From Volutella citrinella (Eukaryota; Ascomycota; Sordariomycetes; Hypocreales; Nectriaceae), in assembly GCA_034401135.1 (NCBI GenBank), contig JAWZSP010000005.1, forward strand, positions 1,860,001 to 1,924,000: a stretch of DNA of 64,000 nucleotides. Direction: 5' to 3'. A model generated the notes under the pieces. That model ran no database searches and was not told the DNA's origin. It worked only from the letters and a program-made list of their open reading frames with translations. Position numbers and translations under genes: made by a program. Shown piece after piece: positions 45,448 to 60,112 of the stretch (its first letter is position 1; every line of letters begins with the position of its first letter).

Positions 45448-47067
45448 ATGGCATCCGGAAGGACTGGGCTCAGCTACGCGGATAAGCCACCTCGGCTGCT
45501 AATGACTGTCAACAACCAGCAACGAGATCGCCTAAGCAGAGCTGTAAAAGTGGATGCCGACCCTATATCAAGTGGAGATGAGAGCGACAATGGTGCCAAG
45601 CCCGTTGCCGCTGAGCAGTCGCAAAAAAGGGGCCTGAAGCGACCTTCTCCGGGTTTGTCTTCGGACTCTGAGGCTGAGAGGGGCTGTAGTGGGAGTATCA
45701 AGCGAACAGTGTTTGAGCCAGCAACTAAAAAGGCCGAAAACCACAAGAAACCCGGCATAAAGGACTCTCGGGGTATGAGATCAGTGAGCAGAAAAGAAGG
45801 GGATGGGTCCCTGACGAGTCCCAAGCGGCGAAAGATTGGAGATGCGAGCCGAGACCAGCCACCAACCAGCTCCGCCGACCATCTCAGAACGAAAGAGGGT
45901 TTCACAAAGAAGCAGCAAGTCAAGGCAACATATGGCAAGTCATTTGGCAGTTCGCAAGAGTCTTCATCCCAGAAAGGTTTGATGATTAGGATCTCGACCA
46001 TCTTGGGGACCTGCTAACTCTATCCAGCCAAAACATCAGCATCACCTGGTAGACGAAAGACAATAATTCGGGCTCCTGAACCACTCGATAGTCCAAAGAA
46101 ATCAAGGAGTACCTTGAAAAGGCCACCCATTGATTCGACTATTTCGCCGCCGAAGAAAAGTCTCACGGCCATTCTTCCAGCACCATCGGATGGCGACTCG
46201 GACTCGGACAGCTCACTACGCGATTCTATAACCCGCCAGTTCAAGGAAGGGTCCAATAAAAGGGTAGTAAGAAAGCGCTCGTCTCTCAAAAGGACCGGAA
46301 GCAACGTCTGGAAGAAACCAAAGCCTCCACCACGGGGAAAGTCCCCGCCCGCGAAGTTTCTCATGCCTGCTGATATTCCCGAGCCAAGCCAGAGCCAGGA
46401 AAGCCAAAACGATGTCGCAGACTCGGAAAGCCTGTTATCTGACTTGGATAGTCCTGTTGTCACATGCCAATCCGGGGAACTGGATGAAACACAATCAGAG
46501 ACGGTGTGCCCATGGTGCGGTGACGCGGTGTCTGCTGATGCCTTGAAAGAGTTTTCAAACGACAAGCGGCTCAACGTCAGAATGCAGAAGAGGTTCTGCC
46601 AAAAGCACAAGCGAGAGACCGCGTTGGGCACCTGGGAGGAACGCGGATACCCTACCGTAGACTGGGCCAATTTGGAATCTCGGTTTTCGAACCATAGGGA
46701 TCATTTGCTGGGCATTGTGGGAGGCCAGTCGTCGCATTATCGGACGATTCTCAAGGAGAAGATCGCCACTGGACAAGCCCGCTCTATGAAGAAGGAGGAC
46801 AATCTCAATCCTGGGTACTACGGTCCCCGGGGCTTCAACGTCATGTGCGACTATCTTGTCAACGAGTTTAGCGAACTGCTGAAGGAGAAGGCTGTGAACG
46901 ATCGTGTGATTGCTGGGCGTGGCTCAGCTGCATTTATTCAATCTGTCCTGGTGGCTGAGCTGGCTGTACGGCTGATTCGAGAGGACATGGATGTGTCTGT
47001 TGATGAGGCTATGGACATCATGGAGGAGAGCAAGGCACTGGGAGAGATGATTCACGAAGAAATATGA
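45448..47067 (+). CDS. RTC4: Rtc4-domain nuclear protein
   Basis: Exons are 45448-45976 and 46028-47067, with a 51-nt intron (GTTTGA donor, CTAAC branch, ATCCAG acceptor), giving 522 aa. The N-terminal ~330 residues are Lys/Ser/Pro-rich and disordered, with several basic nuclear-type signals (SPKRRK, KRPS, RKRSSLKR). From about residue 337 a CPWCG motif begins the Rtc4 domain, followed by FCQKHKRETALGTW, WANLESRF, GYYGPRGFNVMCDYL and SVLVAELAVRLIREDM, the hallmark block of this family. Yeast Rtc4 was named from a screen on uncapped telomeres (restriction of telomere capping), but its biochemical role is unknown. It converges with the glucosidase gene, with 166 bp between stops. Confidence 0.87.
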
Positions 47068-47233
47068 TGATAGCTTACTGATATTTCATCCTGCACCTGA
47101 CGATTATAGCAAGTAGCATTGCGTTTAGTTGTTCGACAAAGGGAGCACTGGCAACGACCCTCAAGTTCTATCAGACTAATATGTGGTGATCTCAACACCG
47201 AGTTGTGATCGGAATTCTTCATAGGCCATCGGC

Positions 47234-49239
<2,006 letters not shown>

Positions 49240-49766
49240 TTACGAAGACGTAGACTGGCTGGGGGGTTCAGCCAGGGAGGGAGGGGTTGAGGCTTCAAGG
49301 GAGCAGATCAAGCAACAGGCGAGAGACTGTCGTGATGGTCAATTGGGCAAAATTCACAGGGCATGTTTCACGAGGTCTCATTTTCAGCTCAGGTCGCCGG
49401 ATGATACTTACAACAACAGAGGGCAGCGTAGGTGACTGGATTCGGATCTAGTCAGAAATGGCGTGCTCCGGGGGATAACGCGAGACTGAAGCTTGGGTCG
49501 GAGAATATTGGGAGCTCAGTCCGGGGCCAGAGGATGTAGATGCAGAGGTTACGTGCACCTTGACGCCGGATACAAGCAACGGACAGACACCCGCATCTAC
49601 GTCTGGCGCTCACACAACAGCGGGGTTCGTGGGGGGGTTTGGGCCTTCAGGCTGTCCAGTGATAGTGGAGGCGATTTCGTCACCTGGCGTCAAGTCTCGT
49701 CCAATTGCTTCCTGGGAAGCCACTCATGTGGGAGACCAACAATATCACTCAGGCTCATACCGCGTC

Positions 49767-49784
49767 GCCGGAGTATTTTCCGGC
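49767..49784. promoter_or_regulatory. GCCGGA-N6-TCCGGC inverted repeat upstream of the glucosidase
   Basis: Two CGG-containing arms form CGG-N8-CCG (also readable as CGG-N9-CGG), the kind of spacing bound by Zn2Cys6 activators. It lies about 530 bp before the glucosidase start. Fungal maltase genes are commonly driven by such activators, but this site is only a candidate. Confidence 0.3.
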
Positions 49785-50157
49785 GATTTACAACAGCACC
49801 GGCGGGTATAATACAGCGGCTGGTCTCCACCTGGCCGTGATCCTCCACCCATTATATCAGAGGCGTGGGTGGGTACTTGCTCGGGGACTGTGGAGGACCA
49901 TCATGTTGGGAAGTGCGGCGGTCGGTTGGGCACGTGATCTATTTCACGGAGCCTGCTAGCCAGAGCTCTGGGAGGATAATCAACTAATTAACGAGCACAG
50001 AATCATACATCCAACCTGAATGAGGGCATTGCTCAGCCAGATGCGGATAGGTACGTTGACTGGGAGGCCCTGGGTCTCCCCAGCTTTGAGTCCACCCTAC
50101 ATTGAAGCTTGATCCAGCCTCAAAAGACAATCATCCAAGTATCGCTGTGAATATTTT

Positions 50158-50235
50158 TTGCCAGAGTATCGCGATGCCTCTTGTTGTTGGGAACCTTTGC
50201 CGGACTATCACGATGCCTCTTACTGTTGAGAACCT
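50158..50235. repeat. Diverged 39-bp tandem duplication
   Basis: Two adjacent 39-bp units (50158-50196 and 50197-50235) match at 33 positions. Both contain CGATGCCTCTT and GAACCT. Five of the six differences are transitions. The duplication lies in gene-free sequence. Confidence 0.75.
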
Positions 50236-52914
50236 CATACGGCCTCGGGAATAAGATGCATTCGGCTACAGGGCGACTAATTAGAGTTGATGTCCTCCCA
50301 GTTGCACAACGAGCCTGGCAAGGCTGGTTCACAACAGAGCGGATCCCCCTAGCCCTAGCTTTATTACGATGGGCTTGCCATATGATTTGCAAGCGGGTTT
50401 GGAAACCAATGGATAACATTTCCTCGGAAATAGAGCGCATTGACCCTTTGTGGGCCGTTGCGTGCGATATGTGACACGTATCCTGGTGGTGCTGGTTTCA
50501 ACGGTCGTCAGTTGCAGAGGCAGAAGTCCAAAGCGCATCCTACGTGCGATGTGCAAATAGACATGACTGACTTTAGGCATGTACAACCCTCGTCTATAGA
50601 TTCTGCGACGAGGAACCGTGACTGCCATGGGCATGCGCAAGGCAAAGCTGTGAAGAGGCACTGGATTTACAGTGGTCCAACACCGTGTTCATTTCCAGCA
50701 GCATTTAGCTTGTAATATATAATAGCTGACTGGTTACCCTACGTATGAAACGGTGTGTTTTCAACGTCCAAGTCGATGCGTTCAATGCCACTGTCGACCC
50801 AGGCGGACTGATGAAGAGATTTTCGCACCCCTCTTGAGACTTGCTCTCACTCACGCTCACGCGCACGCACCCCGACGGTTTCGGAAAACCCAAAGCGACA
50901 ACAACAACAACGAGGCCGCGGCAGGAGGAGACAGAGGGAGAGTCATGGGAACGGTGACTCGCGAAAAAGCAAAGGATGATCCCTGTTTCTGCTGGGCGGC
51001 AAACCCGCAAGTGGCTAGTCGCTCGTTGGACCTCCCGGTTGGCACGGATTGCGGATTCCCACATGACGGGCGGCTTGCAGCACCACTGGCGGTATTGTGA
51101 TGGCACGGTCGTACGGCGGACGTACTACGTAGACGAGTACGAACTCTACTCGGTATGCTCTCTTCCGCGGCGGCAATTTGACGCTAATAGCCAATGGCAG
51201 GGCAGCCAGCCTTCCTGAGAAGAGTCCTACGCCCTGATTACCTTACTGCACAGCACAAGCCACGCAGCGGGCGAGATGCCGCCCTCAGAAGGGTTCACAG
51301 GGCTGCCTAGGCTTGCGGACGTCTGGTGGATGCATTGACGCTGTACGGCTCGGCAGTTGAAGAGGTATTGCTGGTAGCAATGTCAGTGAGTACCATATGG
51401 TATGTGCGCTGTGTTCGTGCTGAGTGGTGACCAAGAGAGCCCAAGAACGCCCGGCTCATTGCGTGCCCTGTCACTGCTTACTCGGTCGGTACGGCACTAG
51501 TACACTACGACGTATGCGTACAGGGCGGACCACCCCCATCAATAGCGGCACCTGCTATTGCATGCTTTTTGCTGCGGGTGTATTGCGTACATACTTACCT
51601 TATTAGTTCATTATCAATATCTCAGCTACCAACCTACTACAACCGTAGTAATTGAGGAGATCAATGGGAGCCCTGTGTGTTGATGAGTGGCCTGCCATCT
51701 TGTCTCATCTGGTAGGTGGCCTACGGTGTGCACCGCATGAGGGGCCTCGTGCCTCATCGGCCCATGGACTTGCTAGCCTCCCAGGCGTCTTGAACTAGTA
51801 GGTAATTGCGAGTTATTGCTGCGCAAATTCGCACATTTGCGGCCCCAGGAGTTTAATGACGACCTACGTGTTCTCGGGCACCTGCCTCATTGCGTATTCT
51901 CTACTACTAGTTGCTGGTATGTATGCCTCTGGTGCTGCGTACTGTGTTAATTGACAGATACAGATTACAGATGGGCGGGCAATGGACATTGAAAATCCTC
52001 TCGCACGCACTGGCATGACAGTGCAGAATCGCCCCGATTGTCACCGTGCTCGCTCTTCTCTCCAATGAAAGGGCGGCGCAGGGCCCCCAGATAACCCCGG
52101 GGGTCCTTGCGAGTGCCACAGCCTTTGCGCACCAGTCCGTCCACGCAACCCGAGCCGTCCGCCTCGCTTGCCGCAGCTAGCTGGGTGCTAAAGGAGTGCA
52201 CGAATTAAGCTGCGCACACTGCAACCCAGTGGATGTAGCCCGTTCAGCGCCCTGAGGGAAAGGAGTGGATCGACAGCTGCCCCGATCGACCGCCTGTCAG
52301 CGCTACCTCTGCCCGCCCGCCAGTGAGAGAACAAGGGACAGACGGCCTGCAGGGCTCCCACAAGTACCGCCCAAGGGACGGCTCGGGCGCTTGACCCCAG
52401 CCCGGTGGGTAATGCCCTATGCACTGCAAAGAGATAGCGCGCGCGGGAGAGGGACAACTACTGGGTGCCACCATGCACAGCTCGCGGCGATGCACTAGCA
52501 CTGTACGTACAGTATTATTATTGCCTCTTCCCCAAGATGGGTAATGGGGCATACTTTCTAGGCATTGGTAGTGGTGGACTGGCTTGCCCATTCATTTCCA
52601 TTCTCGTCGTTCTCTCTTCGCACCTTGCGTCGTGTAATATCGCAATCTGAACCTACCTCTACCACCCGAGACCTCCCACCCCCCCTCTCCCCAGTCGTCG
52701 TCCCATCCTGGGTTGCGGAAGCCTGTCCAGCATCGCCGACCTTCCTTGCCCCCCATCCCCGACCAGTCCAAGCCCATCCGAGCAGCGCTTGCCGAAACAG
52801 AGTCTGGACCCAAACCGAAAAAGAGCCCACTCGCTGGCGTCAGGACATCTGAGCGCACCCAACAGCGAGTGCTGTCCAGCATCGCATCCGCAACCGCATC
52901 CACTTCTGCATACA

Positions 52915-52941
52915 ATCCACATCCACATCCGCATCCACATC
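52915..52941. repeat. CATCCA/CATCCG hexanucleotide run
   Basis: A short imperfect repeat of ATCCAC/ATCCGC lies in the CT-rich leader region of adenylate cyclase, about 250 bp before its start codon. Confidence 0.7.
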
Positions 52942-53012
52942 CCGAATCGCCAGTGCCCTGTCTGGATCAGTGGATTCTGGCCTCGCCTGCCTCTTGTCTC
53001 TCTCGTCGAGAC

Positions 53013-53021
53013 ATGACGTGA
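53013..53021 (+). promoter_or_regulatory. Two-codon upstream ORF (MT) before adenylate cyclase
   Basis: ATG ACG TGA lies 166 nt before the adenylate cyclase start. It is a uORF only if transcription begins upstream of it, which the CT-rich leader makes plausible but does not prove. Confidence 0.4.
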
Positions 53022-53109
53022 ATCGAGACTCAGCCGCACTCCGAACCCGCCTGCGACCGACCTAATTAGCTGCTACTCCGCGCGGGATACGCTCTCTCCT
53101 CTCTGGCGA

Positions 53110-53190
53110 ATGCTCGCCTGCTCGACCTCGAACGTCTGGCTCCCGCCTGGCCTGCCATCGACGACGCTATCCACGCCCCGGCGACAATGA
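53110..53190 (+). promoter_or_regulatory. 26-codon upstream ORF overlapping the adenylate cyclase start (ATGA)
   Basis: ATG at 53110 opens a 26-residue frame whose TGA (53188-53190) overlaps the cyclase ATG (53187-53189). The uORF ATG has a weak context (C at -3) while the cyclase ATG has A at -3. Such an overlap could couple termination to reinitiation, or let leaky scanning set the main-frame output. Confidence 0.5.
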
Positions 53191-56100
53191 CCAGGAATGA
53201 CGCCGGCAACCGAATGAGCTCCATCACAAGCTCCAGCACTGACAGCGCCCACTCCTCGGCCACCGTGAAGGGCTCGTCTGCTGCCGCCCCGTCTTTCTCC
53301 TCCGCCTCTGCCTCTGCTCCCCGCCGACGAGCTCCTCCCGCTCACCTCAACACCGCTCCCGACCATGGAGCAGTGAGTCCGTGGTAAGCCCTTGCCGCTG
53401 CCGTGCTTGTTTGCCCGCTCCCTTGCGTTGTGTCTGTCTCCTGGCCACCCTTTGCCTCGCGCATCTGCGTTCCGTCCCTGACTCTCCCCCTCCCGCCCTG
53501 CGTTCCTGGTTACTCTGACCTCTACACCATTGCCCGTCGACTAGTCCCTGATCCATTGTCTAACCGCTATCTTGTGTGAATTAGGTCCTCCAAAGACGAT
53601 CAAGTTTCCCCGACTGCCACTTCCTTCCCGGCCCGCGCCGGAACAAATGCCGTCTCCAAGGACCGTCGCATGAGCGACCTCGCCAATTACCGCCGCGACC
53701 TTGCCGTTCTCGAGACCCGCGTCTTACCACAGATCAATAACATCCCGCCGACCGCCAAGAGTCCTAATCCTCAGATCGCGCCCTGGATGATGCCGAACGG
53801 TAGCACCTCGACCTCTCCGGCTCCAATGCCAACGAGCTTCTACAATGACTCGAGCGACAACTTGTCCGTTACTTCACAGCTCTCGCCAGGCCATGTACCC
53901 ATCCACTCGACCCACCCTCGCTCTGGATCGGTCTCGGGCACCCAAGATTCTCCCGATGCCGTCTACTTCGATGACGGCCGTCGCCCTTCAGCGGCGAGTA
54001 TACTCACTGTGAGCAGCACCGGATCCAAGACGAGTGTGAACCGCGGTGGGTTCCGCAAGCTGCAGGGCTTTTTTGGGGAGGAGTTCCCTGGTCGCGATAG
54101 CTCCGAGAGCAGCCTACCCACATCCTTCGTGAGCACAAACCAGCGTGCGCGCTCCTACAGCCATGGCCGCCCCACTCACCGGGATCGCAACTACTCCAAT
54201 GCAACCGATCACACTCGGGACGCTTCTCCCTCATCCTCGAGGCCTAGAACCCCCGTGCCCGCGCCAGAGGTGGTGCCTTTCCTCTATCAAGACAACAATG
54301 TATGTCCACTACTACTAGTAGTCTCGGTTCCATTCCATCCAGCACCCACTCCTTTGGGCTGCCCTGTGTCCGACCTCTTACCTGTCAGCATTTATTCGCA
54401 TTAGCCTCACTCCACAGAATTTGCTCCCACCAGTTATCCCAATGACAAAATCAATCAACATCTCCCTGCCATGGCTTGTTGACCTTGCTGACAAAGTACT
54501 CCGCTAGGACATTGCGCGATACGGCGAAGCCCCTGTTCGAGATATACTGACTGGCCCCGATCGAGAGCGCTACGTGTCCGACAATAGTTCTCAAGTTCCC
54601 CCGAAGACGTCTTCCTCAAACCGATCGGGTCATTCTATCGTGCATATGCCCGGTCACCACCGCCACAACAAGAGCAATGAAGACCCAAGGACTTTGCGAC
54701 CGACCGTGAGCAGAGAAGACACTCCTGTTGGTGGTCCGCTCGCGCGAGATCGCGGCGGCTCAGCTGCCATGTACCAAACACGATCCAGAGGCCAGAGCCC
54801 GACGCCAAGCAATCGAAGCGTCGGGCCTAGCAGCAGCTCCAAGGCTGGACAAGTGGACGGCCAAACGTCGCCCGGTCATCATGGCAAACGAGGGCTGCTG
54901 GGCAGGTTTCGCCGCCATCATCACCACAAGGAGAAGGATGACGTGGCACGGCTCCGTGACCTACCACAGTCAACCAAGTCTCTTCAATCAAAGTCCTCCA
55001 AACCCGATTTTCGAGCCGATCTTTCGCCATCCCCTATGCCCCCTGCAAATTACTTCGGCTTAGATGACCTCGACCGACCACCAAACCAACGTGGGGCTAC
55101 TTTCAACAACAAGTTTCCGTTCTCGAAGAAGTCTCGAGGCCACCGCCCACACGACTATGGCGACGACGCAATTGGCCCAACTGATCGTCATGATCCCCAT
55201 GGGATGTATCATTTGGACACGAACCTCAACGATATGGAAGGCATTTTGACGAAACCGCCAGTGTTAACGCCTCTGGAGAGCAGTTTCCCCGAGAATAACG
55301 ACTTGGACCGTGCTAATTCAGTCATTTCCTTGATACCCAAAGGACGGTGGGATGCCCCTGACAGTTGGGCAGTGCGGCGGAACACCGAGGACAACTCGTA
55401 TCATGGTCCAGATATGGAGGAGATTGGTAGCCCTGCTCGACCAGACGAGAGGATGTCCCCATATTGCATTCGAATATTCCGATCAGACGGCACATTCTCG
55501 ACCCATTCTATGCCTCTGGACTCGAGCGTCACCGATGTTATATCCCAAGTCATTAAGAAGACTTACGTGGTCGATGGCCTGGAAAACTACCACATCATTA
55601 TGAAGAAACACGACTTGATCCGGGTCCTAACACCGCCCGAGCGACCGCTTCTGATGCAAAAGAGGTTACTGCAGCAGGTCGGATACGAGGACAAGGACCG
55701 AATCGAGGATCTCGGGCGAGAGGACAACAGCTACATTTGTCGCTTCATGTTTCTCTCAGCCCGCGAGAGCGACTTCCATGCCAAGACCACTGACATGGGC
55801 CTCGCTCGCGCACAAAAACTCAACTACGTCGACCTCTCCGGGCGAAATCTCATCACGATACCCATCTCCCTCTACTCTAAAGCCCCTGAGATCATTTCGC
55901 TCAACCTCTCGCGCAATCTTTCGCTCGATGTACCGCGGGATTTTATCCAATCCTGCAAACACCTTCGGGACATCAAATTCAATAACAATGAAGCCCGAAA
56001 ACTGCCCCCTAGCCTGAGTCGAGCCGGCAAACTGACCTTCCTCGATGTCGCCAACAACCGGATCGAGAACTTGGAGCAGTCTGAACTCAACACATTGACT

Positions 56101-59100
56101 GGATTGTTGAAGATGAATCTAGCCAACAACAGGCTGAAGCTGCTGCCGCCGTATTTTGGAGAGTATCAAGCACTTCGCTCGCTCAACATATCGTCCAACT
56201 TCCTGGACAAGTTTCCTCCGTTCCTCTGCGATATGAAGAGTCTGGTGGATCTGGATTTGAGCTTCAACGGCATCGCCGCCCTCCCCGATGAGATGGGCAA
56301 CTTGAAGAACCTCGAAAAGCTTCTCATTACGAACAACAGGCTTACCCATGCTGTCCCAGCGTCCTTTGGGCAGCTTGCCAGCCTTCGCGAGCTTGATATC
56401 AAGTACAATGCCATTTCGAATATCGACATCATTTCCGAGCTTCCCAAGTTGGAAATTCTTTCAGCAGACCACAACTGCATCTCTGCCTTTGTGGGCCACT
56501 TCCGATCCATTCGTCAGCTGAAGCTAAACTCGAACCCGCTGAACAAATTTGAGATTGTCGAGCCCGTGCCGACCCTGAAGACGCTCAACCTTTCCAACGC
56601 GCAGCTAGCAAGCATTGACTCTTCATTCGGCAACCTTATGAATCTGGAGCACCTCATCTTAGATAAGAACTACTTTGTTTCGTTGCCTCTGGAGATAGGC
56701 ACACTGAGCCGGCTCGAGCATTTCAGCATTGCCAACAACTCAGTGGGGGAGCTCCCTGCGCAGATTGGCTGTCTGACCGAGCTGCGGGTTCTCAATGTTC
56801 GCGGAAACAATATATCGAAGCTGCCTATGGAGATTTGGTGGGCGAACAAATTGGAGACGTTCAACGCCTCCTCCAATGTCCTTGAGCATTTCCCCAAGCC
56901 GGCCTCGAGAGCGCCACGAATTCCTGGAGAAGAGTCGCAACCTCCACCGTCCTTGAATGGAAGATCCGCAACCTTGGGAACGCTCTCAACGACACCTAGC
57001 ACGGAGGAACTCTCTGATGATAGGAGACCGAGCCAGAACTCGAGCACCCTTCTCAGTGTCGGCCCATCCCCGCTTGCCGAGGATCGAAAGCCTTCCGTTG
57101 TATCCGTTTATGGAAAGGGTGGCCGGAAGACATCAGTGGTATCGAGATCGGCGACGCCGGCGAATGCTAGGAAGGATTCTAGTCTCTCGTCAAAGATGTC
57201 CAACACGTTTGCTGGATCGTTGCGAAACCTTCATCTTGCGGACAACCGGCTTGATGACGACGTGTTTGATCAAATTATTCTTCTCTCCGAGTTGAGAGTA
57301 CTGAATTTGTCGTACAATGACGAGATTAGCGACATGCCTCAGAGATCGATCAAGAGCTGGCCTCAACTTGTTGAGCTCTACCTCTCGGGCAATGGCTTGA
57401 CATCACTTCCCGCCGACGACCTGGAGGAGTCTAGTCTTCTGCAGGCCCTTTATATCAACGGCAACAGGTTCACTAATTTGCCCGCGGATATCTCTAGGGC
57501 AAAGAACCTGGCTGTCCTCGATTGTGGAAACAACTTCCTAAAGTACAACATCTCGAACGTGCCATATGATTGGAACTGGAACCTCAACCCCAATCTGCGA
57601 TATCTAAACCTGTCTGGCAACAAACGACTGGAGATCAAGCAGACGGGCTGGGGACCCAACGGACCTAGCACTGCGAACAGGGAGGACTACACCGACTTTA
57701 GCCGCTTGCTGAACCTTCGGGTGCTGGGTTTGATGGATGTCACTCTCACCCAACCCAGCATTCCCGACCAGAGCGAAGACCGCCGTGTGCGAACATCCGG
57801 CTCGTTGGCGGGCCATCTTCCATATGGTATGGCGGATACGCTCGGAAAGCACGAGCATCTGTCGACTGTCGATCTTGTTGTGCCGAGATTCAACGCTTCT
57901 GAGACGGAGATGCTCTTGGGACTGTTTGATGGCCAGGCTCTGTCGAGCGGCGGATCTAAGATTGCCAAGTATCTACATGAAAACTTCGGGCACATCTTTG
58001 CCATTGAGCTGAAGGCACTGAAATCACGGCTGAACGAGACGCCTGCCGATGCTCTTCGCCGGGCATTCCTGGCCCTCAACAAAGACTTGGTCACCATCGC
58101 CATTCAGCACTCAGAGGAGCGGCCACAGAAGACGCATAGGGGCTCAGGACAGCCAGTCATCCTCACAAAGGAAGACCTCAACTCTGGTGGTGTTGCTACT
58201 GTAGTCTATCTGCAGAGCACCGAGCTCTACGTTGCCAACGTGGGCGACGCTCAAGCCATGGTTATCCAGACTGACGGTACGCATAAGATGCTTACCCGTA
58301 AGCATGACCCAGCCGAACCCAGCGAGCGATCACGGATCCGCGAAGCTGGAGGTTGGGTATCACGAAACGGCCGGCTCAACGATTTGCTGGAAGTTTCCCG
58401 TGCCTTCGGGTACGTGGATCTTATGCCCTCAGTCCAAGCCGCGCCCTACGTGAGTAACATGACCATCCGAGACCAAGACGGCATCATCTTGATCGCAACC
58501 AGAGAGCTCTGGGAGTACCTTTCGCCGGGTCTGGTGACAGACATCGCGTGGGCAGAGCGCCAGGATCTTATGCGAGCGGCCCAGAAGCTTCGTGATCTCG
58601 CCATCGCCTACGGCGCCTCTGGCAAGATTATGGTGATGATGATTAGTGTCGCTGATCTGAAGCGGAGAGTCGAGCGATCGCGGCTCACTCGCGGAACCAG
58701 CATGTCGCTTTACCCCTCGGGCATTCCCGATGATGTTCAGGTGCTCTCCACACGGATCCGACGAAGAGGCAAGGGAGACGTCTTGGACTCGTCGCTCAAC
58801 AGACTCGAGGCCGAGATCCCAGCCCCGACCGGCAACGTGTCGATTGTGTTCACCGACATCAAGAACTCGACAAATCTCTGGGAAATGTACCCTAGCGCGA
58901 TGAGATCTGCCATCAAACTTCACAACGAAGTCATGCGCCGGCAGCTGAGGCGAATTGGTGGCTACGAGGTCAAGACCGAAGGCGACGCCTTCATGGTATC
59001 CTTCCCAACAGCCACGTCCGCTCTGCTCTGGACCTTTGCCGTGCAGATGTCCCTTCTGGAGGTCAACTGGCCGGCAGAAGTCTTGACCTCGGCAACCTGC

Positions 59101-60112
59101 CAATCTACATATGACAAGGACAACACGCTCATTTTCAAAGGATTGTCAGTGCGAATGGGCATTCACTACGGAGACTGTGTCAGCGAGACTGACCCTGTCA
59201 CCCGACGTATGGACTACTTCGGCCCCATGGTCAACAAGGCATCTCGAATTTCTGCCGTTGCCGATGGTGGCCAAATCACGGTATCCAGTGACTTCATCTC
59301 TGAGATCCAACGATGCCTGGAGACATACCAGGACACAGAGCGCAACAACGCCCCCGGTGTCGAGGAAGGCTTTGAGGACGAAACCTTTGCCGCTGCCATT
59401 CGCAAGGATCTCAGGTCTCTCACTTCTCAGGGCTTTGAAGTCAAGGAGCTGGGCGAGAAGAAGCTCAAGGGCCTGGAGAATCCCGAAGTTGTCTACTCGC
59501 TGTACCCACACGCCTTGGCCGGGCGTATCGAGTACCATCAGCAGCACGAGAGGCGGGAAGAAGGCGAAAAGCCGGCGACGTTGACGGCCGCGAGCGAGTT
59601 AGCCTTTGAACCAGACATGCTATGGACACTCTGGCGAGTTAGCTTGCGCCTGGAGATGCTCTGCAGTACGCTGGAGGGCGCGAATCCCGAGATATCCACG
59701 CCCGAAACCGAACTGCTAGAACGGCTCAAGACTCGTGGCGGGGAAGTGTCGGACCGGTTCCTTATTAGCTTCATGGAGCACCAAGTGAGCAGGATAGAGG
59801 TGAGCTACATTGATTGGCACAGGAGTTCCCCCCCAAAACATTTACTGACATATGTTTGTTTAGACCTGCATCTCCACACTCGCCATGCGCCATCTCGCTA
59901 TCGGTGGTGGCACTCTCCGGGAGCTCGATGAACTCCGAGGGCCTATGGCTGCGGTTCTGGACCATTTCCTCAACCAACACAATGAATTGGCACGGTACAA
60001 GAAGATGTACGGCGCCTTGCCTCCTGTGGACGATGACGACAAGCTGGTGCTTGGTCAAGCATCGGCGGTCGAAGAGATTGACGACGACGACGACGAAAGC
60101 AGCGATGATTGA
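53187..60112 (+). CDS. CYR1: Adenylate cyclase (fungal class III, LRR-type)
   Basis: Exons are 53187-53383, 53585-54299, 54508-59799 and 59864-60112 (introns 201, 208 and 64 nt), giving 2150 aa. In order: a Ser-rich N-terminus; a short G-alpha-binding segment around the second intron (DIARYGEAPVRDIL, about 305-320); an RA domain (about 620-720); about 20 leucine-rich repeats (about 740-1360) with a Ser/Pro insert near 850-880; a PP2C-like domain (about 1418-1695); the cyclase domain (about 1746-1975) with FTDIKNSTNLWEMYP, EGDAFMVSFP and MDYFGPMVNKASR; and a C-terminal helix with an Asp-rich end, where Srv2/CAP binds in yeast. It makes cAMP for PKA at the plasma membrane. The PP2C-like domain has LFDGQ in place of the usual DGHGG, so it is probably structural. 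Confidence 0.96.

Noticed and set aside
49493..49840. 115-codon + strand frame upstream of the glucosidase
   Set aside because: No motif; overlapping frames exist in all phases. It is best read as promoter sequence.
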